Assembly (NCBI RefSeq): GCF_003086295.3
Contig: NC_092050.1
Location: 146,202,699-146,266,698 of the forward strand
DNA: 64,000 nt
From: Arachis hypogaea
Taxonomy: Eukaryota; Streptophyta; Magnoliopsida; Fabales; Fabaceae
Direction of reading: 5' to 3'
The notes below the pieces were generated by a model. That model made no database searches, had not been told where the DNA came from, and saw only the letters and a program-made list of their open reading frames with translations. Position 1 is the stretch's first letter; each line of letters opens with the position of its first letter. This document shows positions 1 to 10,200 of the stretch, in pieces. Position numbers and translations under genes: made by a program.

Positions 1-1092
1 AGAAGTTAGAAAAGATTTTGAAATTGATTTTGAAAAAGATGTAATTGAAATGTATTTTGAAAAAGAAATTTAAAAAGATTTAATTTTGAAAAATAAAGTT
101 GATTACTTGACTAACAAGAAACTAAAAGATATGATTTTAAAATTTAAAGATTGAACCTTTCTTAATAGGCAAGTAACAACTTAATATTTTTGAATCAATC
201 ACATTAATTGTTAGTATTAAATTCGAAAATATCAAATAGAAATAAGAAAAAGAAAAAGATTTTTTGAAAATCAATTTGAAATTTTCGAAAATTATGAAAG
301 AAAAATGAAAAAGATTTGATTTTTTGAAAAAAATTTGAAAAAGATAGAGTTTTTAAAATGAAAATTTGATTTGACTCATAAGAAACAACTAATTTTGAAA
401 ATTTTTTGAAAAAGTCAACCCAAATTTTCGAAATTTTATGATAGAATAAGGGAAAGATATTTTTTTTATTTTTTGAATTTTTAATGATGAAAGAGAAAAA
501 CATCAAAAATACTCAATGCATGAAAACTTTAGATCAAAACATGTGATGCATGCAAGAACACTATGAATGTCAAGATGAACACCAAGAACACTTTGAATGT
601 CAAGATGAACACCAAGAACTTATTTTTGAAAAATTTTCAAGAAAAGAAAACATGCAAGACACCAAACTTAAAAATTTTTATTCTTTAGACATTAATGTTT
701 CAAGAATGCATATGAAAAACAAGAAAAGACACAAAATAAGAAAATATGAAGATCAAACAAGAAGACTGGCCAAGAACAACTTGAAGATCATGAAGAATGC
801 AATGCATGAAATTTCGAAAATAAATTTTTTTTTTAGAAAATTAAAAAGATGCAATTGACACCAAACTTAAAACTTGACTCTAGACTCAAACAAGAAACAC
901 AAAAAAATATTTTTGATTTTATGATTTTATAAAATATATTTTTTTTATTTTCTAAAATTTATTTTTAGAAAAACGAAAACAAGGAAAAAAATTTTTAAAA
1001 ACTTTTTGAAAACAAAACAAAAGTTAGAACAAGAAGAAAATTACCTAATCTGAGCAACAAGATGAACCGTCAGTTGTCCAAACTCGAACAAT

Positions 1093-1109
1093 CCCCGGCA
1101 ACGGCGCCA
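1093..1109 (-). other. Primer binding site (Asp-tRNA type)
   Basis: The minus strand reads TGGCGCCGTTGCCGGGG, complementary to the 3' end of plant Asp-tRNA (including CCA). It lies six bases inside the LTR edge at 1116. A second degenerate copy (ACGGCGCTAAAAACTTAATA) sits inside the LTR near 1152-1171, which suggests a small duplication across the LTR/PBS junction. Confidence 0.8.
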
Positions 1110-1115
1110 AAAACT

Positions 1116-2807
1116 TGGTGCACGAAATCGTGATCGTTCATTCCTTGGTAACGGCGCTAAAAACTTAATACGCACGTTCATAATTTTATTTCTTTTTCAC
1201 AATTTCGATACAACTAACCAGCAAGTGCACTGGGTCGTCCAAGTAATAAACCTTACGTGAGTAAGGGTCGATCCCACGGAGATTGTCGGCTTGAAGCAAG
1301 CTATGGTCACCTTGTAAATCTCAGTCAGGCGGATTCAAAAGGTTATAGAGTTTTAATAATTAAAAGATAAATAAAACATAAACTAGGATAGAGATACTTA
1401 TGTAATTCATTGGTTAGAATTTCAGATAAGCGTATAGAGATGCTTTCGTTCCTCTGAACCTCTGCTTTCCTGCTGTCTTCATCCAATCATTCCTACTCCC
1501 TTCCATGGCAAGCTTTATGTAGGGCATCACCGTTGTCAATGGCTACATCCCATCCTCTCTGTGAAAATGGTCCAATGCGCTGTCACTGCATGGCTAATCA
1601 TCTGTCGGTTCTCGATCATACTGGAATAGGATTTACTATCCTTTTGCGTCTGTCACTACACCCAGCACTCGCGAGTTTGAAGCTCGTCACAGCCATCCCT
1701 TCCCAGATCCTACTCGGAATACCACAGACAAGGTTTAGACTTTCCGAATCTCACGAATGGCCATCCATGGGTTCTAACTTATACCACGAAGACTCTAATA
1801 TCTCGGACTCGGTCCTCTGTATTAGATATCTAAGAGATACTCATTCTAGCTTGTTTTCATGTAGAACGGAAGTGTTTGTCAGGCACGCGTTCATAGGTGA
1901 GAATGATGATGAGCATCACATAATCATCACATTCATCATGTTCTTGGGTGCGAATGGATATCTTAGAGAAGGAATAAGCTTGAATTGAATAGAAAAACAA
2001 TAGTACTTTGTATTAATTCATGAGGAACAGCAGAGCTCCACACCTTAATCTATGGAGTGTAGAAACTCTACCGTTGAAAATACATAAGTGATAATGGAGT
2101 TCATTGGTCTCGGCCCCAGAGGGGGAACCAGAAGAACCAACCTCCTCAAATGATCCGAAAATAAAACTCCCGGATGTAAATACAATAGTAAAAAGTCCTA
2201 TTTATGCTAAACTAGTTACTAGGGTTTACAGAAATGAGTAAATGATGCAGAAATCTACTTCTGGGGCCCACTTGGTGTGTGCTTGGGCTAATCATTGAGC
2301 TTTACACGTGTAGAGGCTTCTTTTGGAGTTGAATGCCACTTTGTAACCTGTTTCTGGCGTTTAACTCCACTTTGCAACCTGTTTCTGGCGTTTGACTCCA
2401 GAATGCAGCATGGAACTGGCGTTCAACGCCAGTTTACATCGTCTAAAATCGGGCAAAGTATGGACTATTATATATTTCTGGAAAGCCCTGGATGTCTACT
2501 TTCTAACACAATTGAGAGTGCGCCATTTGGAGTTTTGTAGCTCCAGAAAATCCACTTTGAGTGCAGGGAGGTCAGAATCCAACAGCATCTGCAGTCCTTC
2601 TTCAACCTTTGAATCTGATTTTTGCTCAGGTCCCTCAATTTCAGCCAGAAAATACCTGAAATCACAGAAAAATACACAAACTCATAGTAAAGTCTAGAAA
2701 TGTGAATTTTAATTAAAAACTAATAAAAATATACTAAAAACTAACTAAATCATACTAAAAACTATGTAAAAACAATGCCAAAAAGCGTATAAATTATCCG
2801 CTCATCA
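1116..2807 (-). repeat. 5' LTR of the Athila-like element
   Basis: This 1,692-bp block starts TGGTGCACG and ends CTCATCA on the plus strand, so it has the TG...CA termini of an LTR. It lies directly beside the primer site on one side and LINE sequence on the other. It holds a 151-codon open frame (1533-1988) with no recognisable domain, which I take as chance. Around 2326-2440 a short motif (TGGCGTT with variants of AACTCCA) recurs several times, a local tandem reiteration. Confidence 0.8.
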
Positions 2808-2832
2808 GTCATGCAGTCGGATTGATAGAGCC

Positions 2833-4801
2833 TTGGTAAGTATAGAATGGTTGGAAGCGTTTCCTGAGACTCGATTACGCGGCAGACCAAGGGGCTTGTC
2901 AGATCACTGCCCTATCATTGTGGAAGGAAGAAGGATGAGGGGAGGTCCTAGGCCTTTTCGAAGCCTTGATTTGTGGTTTACACATGAAGGCTTTCTCAGA
3001 ATGGTTAGGGAGGAATGGAGAGATTTAGGGGAGCTACAGTTCACTGATAAATTGAAGGCGTTAACGGGTCCATTAGGAAGATGGCATAAGGACAACTTTG
3101 GGGAGATGGACAAGAGGATCCTGAATTTTGAGGAAGAGATAAAAAAGGTAGATGATATGGTAAGTAATGGAGTGTATGATGGAACTATTGAGGCTAGGAG
3201 GAAGGCGTTAGTTACTTGCTGTGAAAGGTAGTATACGAGGAAAGAAATTCACTGGAAGTAAATGTCTCGGTCTAGGCAAGCAAAGGAAATGGACAGAAAC
3301 ACAAGGTACTTCCACAATATAGCGTCAGCCAGAAGAAGGAATAATCAAATTGATACTCTGATAGTTAACGGCAGACTAGTAAGGAATCAAGCTAGAATAA
3401 AGATAGCTATTAGAGAGTTTTATAAAGATCTGTATCGTCAGAAGAGTTCTCTTTTGTTGGGGTTCAGAGATGGTCTTGTGGAAAGGATAGCTGAGGAAGA
3501 TTCTGTGACTTTAGAGGTGATGCCGACGGCGGAGGAAATTAGAGAGGCAGTGAGGGATTGTGAGTCATCGAAGGCGCCAGGTAGTGACGGGTACAACATG
3601 AATTTCATTAAGTGGTGCTGGGATGAGATTGGGGCTGAATTTATGGCAGCAGTGATGGGGTTCTTTCAAACATCCAGATTACCGGCAGATTGCAATATGA
3701 CGTGGGTGGCGTTGGCACCGAAGTTCATTGGTGCAAAGGAGATTAAAGACCTCCGACCCATCAGTATTGTTGGCTGTGTGTACAAGTTTATTTCGAAGGT
3801 CTTAGTTAGAAGGATGCGAACAGTGATGCCAGGGTTAGTAGGGAAGACTCAGAGTGCTTTTGTGAAAGGTAGAAAAATTCATGATGGGGCTCTCATAGCG
3901 TGTGAAACAGTGCACTGGCTAAAAAGGAGAAACAAGAAGGCAGCCATAATAAAGCTGGATTTTCAAAAAGCTTATGACAGAGTCAAGTGGAGTTTTGTGG
4001 ATATTGTGCTGCAGAAGATGGAGTTTGGATGCAGGTGGAGAGCTTGTATTAGGGAGTGTGTGACCACAGCTTCTATGTCGGTTTTGATTAATGGTTCACC
4101 ATCTAAACCGTTTAAAATAGAGAGAGGCTTGAGACAAGGTGACCCGCTGTCTCCTTTCTTGTTTGTGCTGGTTGTGGATGTCCTACATAGAATGGTTGGT
4201 GAGGCAGTTAGGAACGGACGTATTTCTCCGTTGGTGGTTGGTCGGGATAGTGTAGAGCTATCACACCTTCAGTTTGCTGATGATACTATTCTGTTTTGTC
4301 CACCAGAAGAGGAAACTATGAAGAATTACAAGCGGCTATTGCGTTGGTTTGAGTTGATGTCAGGGCTCAGTATCAATTTCGGTAAGTCTAGCTTGATTCC
4401 TATCAATTGTGAAGAGCAGTGGATACAGAGTATGTGTAGGCTGTGGGATTGTCCAGTAGGTAAGCTCCCTGTTAAATATCTCGGTGTCCCTTTAGGAGCT
4501 AATCCGAGGCTTGTTAAGACATGGAAGCCAATCATCGATAAGGTGGAAGACAAACTAAGCCTTTGGAAAGCTAAGGTGCTAAGCAAAGCGGAAAAGTTGG
4601 TGCTCATCAAGTTAGTCATGAATAGCTTACCAGTGTATTATTTGAGCCTATATAAGATGCCAAAGGCAGTCGCTAAGAAGTTGATTTCTCTACAGAGAAG
4701 ATTTCTATGGAGTAAGGAGGATGGGAGAAATGGTATGGCGTTGGTAAGATGGGAGCTGGTGCAGGCCCCTAAGAAGTTAGGTGGTCTGGGAGTTGGAGAT
4801 G
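2833..4801 (+). pseudogene. LINE ORF2: endonuclease end and reverse transcriptase
   Basis: The frame carries the tail of an apurinic endonuclease-type domain (RGLSDHCPI), two in-frame stops (TAG at 3229, TAA at 3259), then about 510 codons of non-LTR reverse transcriptase. Visible RT features are SSKAPGSDGYN, the block KLDFQKAYDRVKWSF, GLRQGDPLSPFLFVLV and the catalytic FADD within LQFADDTILF. The PVKYLGVPLGANPR block after the thumb is typical of plant L1 elements. The protein would copy LINE RNA by target-primed reverse transcription. The frame ends artificially in the solo LTR at 4802. All three RT aspartates look present, but the upstream stops rule out an intact protein. Confidence 0.92.
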
Positions 4802-6313
4802 TGATAAACCACTATTTTATGGTTTATCTTGTGCTCAATTGAGTGGTTTTTATCAAGTCCTTGCCCATTTATTCATATGATTTGCATGATTTTACAATTC
4901 CTTCCTAGTTCTGTTCTATGATTGAGAACTTGTTTCGTAAGCCTTTAATTTGTATATTTTAATTCTCCTTTATACCATTCGATGTCGTGATCTGTGTGTT
5001 CAGTGTTTCAGGCTTTGTAAGACAGGAATGACTAAGAGGATGGAGAGGAAGCTTGCAGAAATGGAAGGAGCACAAGAAATAAAGGAGACAACCAGCGAGC
5101 ATCGACGTGCGCGTGATCTGGAGATTTTTACAGTGACACGTGCGTGTACCTGACACGTACGCATGGATTGGAGTTTTGCTAGATGACGCGTGCGCGTGCT
5201 TGACGCGTACGCATGACACGCGAAGATGACCAGCGACGCGTACGCGTGACTGACGCGTACGCGTGACTGACGCGTACGCGTGACTGACGCGATCTGCAAA
5301 AATAACAGAAAATGCTGGGGGCGATTTCGGGCCAAGTTTTGACCCAATTTCTGGCCCAGAAACACAGACTAGAGCCAGGGAATGAGCAGAGACTCGACAC
5401 AGATTCTCATTAGCATAGTTTTAGTTTTAGATCGGAATCTAGAGAGAAATTACTCTTGCTCTAGGTTTTCTTTTACATTCATATTTTTAGTTTTATACTT
5501 TTGCTTTGGATATTGAGAAGAGTCATTACCTCTGCTGAAGAAGTTATTATTCTAGTTTGTTTTCTTATTCCCTTACTCTTCCATATCCTTGATCTTTATT
5601 CAGTGTTACAATTGGATTATTTTTAGAATTTATTAATGCAAAGGATTACTTTTACTTTTAATTGATTTGTAGTTATTGTCTATCATGTCTTCCTTTTATT
5701 TCCTTTTTAATTCTGTGCAAGTAATTTCCATGTCAATGGAGTAGATTCCCAACTTGACATGGGGGTTGATTAAAAGGAGACACTTGAGTTGGAATGCTCA
5801 AGTGATTAGTTAACTGGAAGTTGTTGGCTAATTCTCTATTTACTAACGCTAGACCTTCCCAAGAGAGAGGACTAGGATTTGCGAATAAGAGTTAGCTCAA
5901 TCACTTGACTTTTCTTTATTTAGTAAGGGTTAACTAAGTGAAAACAACAACCTTTTTATACTACACTTGAGAGAATTCCAACAAGGACAGAACTTCCAAT
6001 TAATCATTTCCCCAGTCAAGGCTTTTTATTCTGAATATATAATTCTCTTTTAAGATTCATTGCGTTAATTTACAATTATTTATTTTCTATCATTCAACTC
6101 TCAAATTTCTCGGAAAACTCCTTATTAATAAGATAGCACCCTTTTGTCAACTCCTTGGGAGACGACCTGGGATTCATACTCCCAGTATTTTTATTCTAAT
6201 TTTGTGACACCCTTTCTAAATTGATAAGCAGATTTTAGCTGGTTAAGAACTGTACTTACAACGCTGTTCTTATATTATAAATTTCTTAATCGGCCAATTT
6301 TCGCCCTCCATCA
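4802..6313 (+). mobile_element. Solo LTR (family A) inserted in the LINE
   Basis: This 1,512-bp block starts TGATAAACC and ends CCTCCATCA. It is flanked by the perfect 5-bp repeat AGATG (4797-4801 and 6314-6318). Removing the block and one repeat restores the LINE reading frame without a gap. There is no internal coding region, so it is a solo LTR left by LTR-LTR recombination. It contains a CpG-rich tandem repeat. A second, minus-strand member of the same family lies at 50952-52497; the first 40 bases of the two align clearly. Confidence 0.95.
5235..5291 (+). repeat. 17-bp CpG-rich tandem repeat in the solo LTR
   Basis: Three exact copies of GACGCGTACGCGTGACT start at 5235, 5252 and 5269, with a partial fourth. 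Degenerate copies extend back to about 5102. Each unit contains the palindrome ACGCGT or CGTACG, so the block is very rich in CpG methylation targets. Confidence 0.9.
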
Positions 6314-6318
6314 AGATG

Positions 6319-7357
6319 CTATGATTCGTAACACTACACTGTTGTTCAAGTGGTGGTGGCGTTTTGCTAAGGAAGAGTGCCCGTTATGGAAGAAGGTGGT
6401 CTATTCCTACAATAATCTGAGGCCGAATGAGTTACAATCCACTCAAGTGTTACCTACTAGAGGAGGCCCATGGAAGGATATTTGCCAGTTACAAATTAAG
6501 GAGCAACATCTAAGGGATAAGATTATTACTGGCCTGGCTTTGGAGAGTAGTGATGGCCGGCGGACTCGGTTTTGGGAGGATGTCTGGTTACATGGTGGGT
6601 CCTTGAAAGAATGGTTCCCCCGGATCTTCTCTGTTTCAAACCAATGTGGGTCGGTTATTGGAGATTGTGGATTTTGGGACGGGTTAGAGTGGGTTTGGAA
6701 CTTCCAATGGAGGCGACAGCTTTTTCAGTGGGAGTTAGACCTTCTGAGTCAGCTACATGAGGCTTTGAGACCTGTCAGGCTAATTAATACTAGAGCGGAT
6801 AGAGTTGTGTGAAAATTTGATAGACTTGGTATCTTCACGACTAACTCCTTTGTGCAGGTGCTACAAGAAGGCATATTATCGGTGGAGGTAACCAGCCACA
6901 ACTTCACAAAATCCGTCTGGAAAGGTTTGGTTCCACCAAGAGTGGAGCTATTTGCTTGGTTTGTCCTAGTTGGGAGGGTGAATACCAAATAACGGCTAAG
7001 TCGGTTCGGGATTATTAGCCAAGATGATAAAAGCTGTGTGTTATGTACTACCGAGGTTGAACAGGTCCATCACTTATTTCTTAGCTGTGATTTTACTTGG
7101 CAGGTGTGGAGTGTGTGGTTATTGGTGGCCGGTTCTGGTCTGTCTCGGGTTTGATGAAGGACCATTTCTTAAGTTGGACAGAAGAGCCACGTAGAGAAGA
7201 GGATCGGAAACAACGTTTGAGGTGTTTCTGTGCGATCATCTGGCACATTTGGATGGAGAAGAATAGGAGGATATTTCAGAATACAAGCAAAGGAGTTGAA
7301 GAAATCATTCACATGACAATGCTTAGCTGTGACGAGTGGATAGGTGTCCGTTCCTAA
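6319..7357 (+). pseudogene. LINE ORF2: C-terminal part with zinc-binding RT domain
   Basis: The reading frame resumes after the solo LTR (NTTLLFKWWWRFAKEE), which follows directly the GVGD segment before the insertion. Further on are the tryptophan-rich FWEDVW block and, after a TGA at 6810, a zf-RVT-like region with CVLCTTEVEQVHHLFLSC (paired Cys, then His and Cys) near 7035-7090. A TAA near 6990 and a frameshift near 7150 follow; the tail (LRCFCAIIWHIWMEKNRRIF) is readable in another frame. The zf-RVT region is a standard C-terminal part of plant LINE ORF2 proteins. Inactive. Confidence 0.88.
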
Positions 7358-7488
7358 TGTTGTTGATGGCTATGCCGGAGATGACATGCAGATTCTTTTT
7401 CTCTGGTGTTTGGTATTTTTGGGTTCCTTGTCTTTTTGAGTTTTTTGCGATGTATGCTCCACTATAGTGTGTCGAGCTCTTTGTTTTC

Positions 7489-7503
7489 AAAAAAAAAAAA
7501 AAA
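7489..7503 (+). other. LINE poly(A) tail
   Basis: Fifteen consecutive A residues follow a TTTTC context about 130 bases after the last coding sequence. This is the expected 3' end of an L1 insertion and marks its junction with the host sequence at 7504. Confidence 0.85.
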
Positions 7504-8392
7504 CTGACCACATAAAATATCATTTGAGTTGAAAAATTCTGGTTGTATTGATCAACGGGTGGAATCATCTAACATAACAAGTCCTGTTAGTAAAGGAATT
7601 TCTCCCACAAAATCCCAATCATATCTATTTTGTACAAATAAAAACAATAATCTTTATGAAAATTTTGACCATAATATAGCAGCATATCCGTTAGAAGAAA
7701 TTTCACATACTCTTGATAACACATTTTCCTATATGCATTCAATTGAACTTTCTAAACATAGTTTTGATTATGTTGTTACCAAATCTAATTATTCTGGCCT
7801 TAATCATCATGTAATATGTCATTCAAAGATTTGGTCAATCCCCAAGACTCCATTGACGATAACTAGATGGTTCAATTAAAGGCCTTGAGTGTCTCCATGC
7901 TTAACAATTTACCGTTAGTATCTAATATTTCTTACAATAAGCTAGAAACTTCTCATTCTCAACCATGCTTCTGCCATACACAATCATATCCTAATCTCAT
8001 TATTTACTCAATTGTCAAGGTTATCACAGAACGACATGTTTATCGCTATGCAATGGCATTATCTATAAAAAAATTTGCCAGCTCTATTAATCACCTATTA
8101 ATATAATTTTTTTCCTAATATTTTGTTGATGTCTTCATTGCGGTTATTACTCGCTAAGTTTGCTTCCAAGGCGTTTCCCCTTAAGCTAGACCATGTTAAC
8201 GTTATTCAACCTGGTGGTTCATCATATAGCATGAGGCTTCGTTGGAGTAAAAGTAGGTCTAATAAAACATTCCTCACAAAAGGATGGAATATATTTACTC
8301 TGAAGCATAATCTACGCAAAGGAAGTGTCTTTAGATTTAGTATTTCTTCCATTGATGAATCTGTGATGTCAATCAGTATTTTAAGTTGTTAG
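7504..8392 (+). pseudogene. B3-domain gene remnant: linker and C-terminal B3 domain
   Basis: After the LINE tail an open frame (7529-7879) gives a Ser/Asn/His-rich linker-like protein. A second frame carries a B3 start (KVITERHVYRYAMALSIKKFASS, near 8020-8090). The last open frame (8123-8392) looks like a B3 fold: AKFASKAFPLKLDHV, then MRLRWSKS, the FLTKGWNIF block and HNLRKGSVFRFSI. These match the usual B3 order of a strand-rich core, GW..F, and N.L..G....F. B3 domains bind DNA in plant transcription factors; this one is REM-like by its divergence. Frame changes near 7880 and 8107 and loss of the 5' part indicate a pseudogene. The B3 call rests on pattern only. Confidence 0.6.
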
Positions 8393-8768
8393 AGTTTGTT
8401 TAATTTATTTTAATATGTTTAGTGATTTTTCATTTTGTTATTTTCATGATAACAAAGTATGTTTTTGTCAAGTGTTGTTTTAATCTGTTTAATGATTTAG
8501 TTTTGTTATTTTCATCATAATAAATTATGTTTGTCAAGTGTTTATATCTGTAGTTTCCTTATACATTGCTACTCATTTTGTCATAAATAAAGTAATCTTA
8601 TATCATATTAGTTTCTTCAGGTCTTCCTATATTCTTTAAAGTTTAGTCAATATAACAATATCAATTATACATTTAAAAAAAAGACATTTTGTTTGATTAT
8701 AAACGACATAATATAAGTAACTTCACCATTACCATTAAATGCACCAACAATTTATAACAGTATTTAGA

Positions 8769-9084
8769 AGGTTTAATTACTCTGTTGATCCCTATAGTTT
8801 CGCAAAATTTTCAATTAGGTCCCTATACTTTTTTTTCCTTTTAATAGAGTTCTTGCACCATATTTTTTTTAATTGGGTCCCTACACTTTTTTTTCCTTTT
8901 ATTTATGTCCCTTTACTAATTCTTTTTTTTTTAGTTGGGTCTCTATAAAATTAAATCAATTACTGCTAAGAAGGATTTAATTGAAAAAAAAATTAGTGTA
9001 GAGACTCAATTAAAAAGAAAAAAAGTATAGGAATCTAATTGAAAATTTCACGAAACTATAGGGACCAACAGAGTAATTAAACCT
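8769..9084. mobile_element. Foldback MITE (family M1)
   Basis: The ends are inverted repeats: it starts AGGTTTAATTACTCTGTTGA and ends with the near-exact complement. The arms stay complementary for about 100 bases each, including the phrase about CCCTATAGTTTCG on one side and CGAAACTATAGGG on the other. Flanks ATTTAGA and ATTTAAA may be an imperfect target duplication. A decayed relative is at 20170-20512. Confidence 0.8.
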
Positions 9085-10200
9085 ATTTAAAATGCAATGT
9101 GATTAAACATGTATTAAAACATATACATATATTTTTTATCTATTGCTTTGATATTATGAACTAATCTATTTTTTTCATTACGTATATGTATTAAAAGAGG
9201 GTAGAATTGTAATTATTAAATATATTAACTAACCTTTTCTAATACATGAGGGATCCACAATAGACCAGTTAACTCATTATTTTGAACCATCATTTTATAA
9301 TTTTGAATATTAGTTTTACCATTCAATTAAATTTTTAATACATCACTTTTTAATCAACACTATACAATTTAATCATACATGGGTTGCATTTTTTTGTCAA
9401 AATTCTATTGGTATTTTATTGGTTTATTCTCATTTTTTTACATATGTTTGCGGGTTTAGTTGTGAGTTGTGATTAATTTTCTTAGTAAATTCATTTTGTT
9501 GAAAGAACATTATTAGTTAATAGAGTTATATAGTGAGAACATGCTCTTATTTAACTCATAAGTATTGTATGTTGCTTCATTTCAACTCATGCTTCTTTTA
9601 TTCTCATTATCATTTTTTGTCGAGATTTCATTTTCAAATAATGTAACACATGGAATAATGTAACCTAACTATGCACACCAGTAACATTTACTCACGAGTT
9701 TAGTACTTTATATCACTCCATATGTCAAAGATATACCTTATTTGATTTATAAAAATGGTTGCATTTATTTACCAGTAATTTTTTTAGTTTTCAAACAAGT
9801 ACACCAAGTCTGAGTTTGTCCCTTTTTATTTTTCGAGGTTCTGACGTTCTAAATTATGTACACTTCCTTTTAGAAACCAGTACAATATCCTATTACTATC
9901 TTCATTCTTACCCAAGACCATTCAATTGAATTCTCTCATAGTCAAAATTAAAATAGTCTTAAAGTATTTTTTCTTTATTTTGATATTATCATTACTATAC
10001 AACTTTTTCCAATTTTTTTAATTCTTTTTTCCATGCGCTTTGGCATAAGCTAACTACACTCTTCATGGACTTTTTTAAATTATAGTTAACACATAATTCC
10101 TCAATCAGTTTTTCTATATAAACTGATACCCTAGTCCTTATTACCATATTCCAAATAAACCATAATCACTATTTTGTTCGATCCTTTTTTAGCTGTTACT
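9085..10200. other. AT-rich intergenic stretch upstream of the RPA-like pseudogene
   Basis: I see no open frame with domain features and no clear repeat ends. The last 150 bases precede the RPA-like start codon and would have held its promoter; TATATAAACTGA near 10115 could be a TATA box. Confidence 0.4.

Larger units (their letters stand above)
1..2807 (-). mobile_element. Athila-like Ty3/gypsy LTR retrotransposon, 5' end only (runs off the left edge)
   Basis: On the minus strand the order is LTR (2807 to 1116), a short A-rich spacer, a primer binding site matching the 3' end of Asp-tRNA (1109 to 1093), then about 1.1 kb of AT-rich leader up to the window edge. The Asp-tRNA primer site is typical of Athila-type Ty3/gypsy elements. 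No gag or pol domain is visible in positions 1-1090; the short open frames there are low-complexity Lys/Asn/Phe-rich. The element is inserted in a LINE: LINE coding sequence starts directly at 2808. Its other LTR and target duplication would lie left of the window, so completeness cannot be judged. Confidence 0.8.
2808..7503 (+). mobile_element. L1-type LINE retrotransposon, 5' cut by the LTR element, interrupted by a solo LTR
   Basis: The element runs in order through the end of the endonuclease domain (SDHCPI, near 2900), reverse transcriptase (3262-4801), the C-terminal part with a zinc-binding region (6319-7130), a 3' UTR and an A15 tail at 7489-7503. The start is lost at the boundary with the Athila-like LTR at 2807, so the remaining 5' part probably lies left of the window. 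A solo LTR occupies 4802-6313. Several in-frame stops (3229, 3259, 6810 and near 6990) make it inactive. The 3' flank is a B3-gene remnant, so the LINE probably inserted in that gene. Confidence 0.92.

Noticed and set aside
550..858. 102-codon plus-strand frame with repeated ECQDEHQE
   Set aside because: It is antisense to the Athila-like leader region, and arises from a short tandem repeat (CACTTTGAATGTCAAGATGA) in AT-rich sequence.
1533..1988. 151-codon open frame on the plus strand
   Set aside because: It lies wholly within the Athila-like LTR, has no domain features and is antisense to the element.
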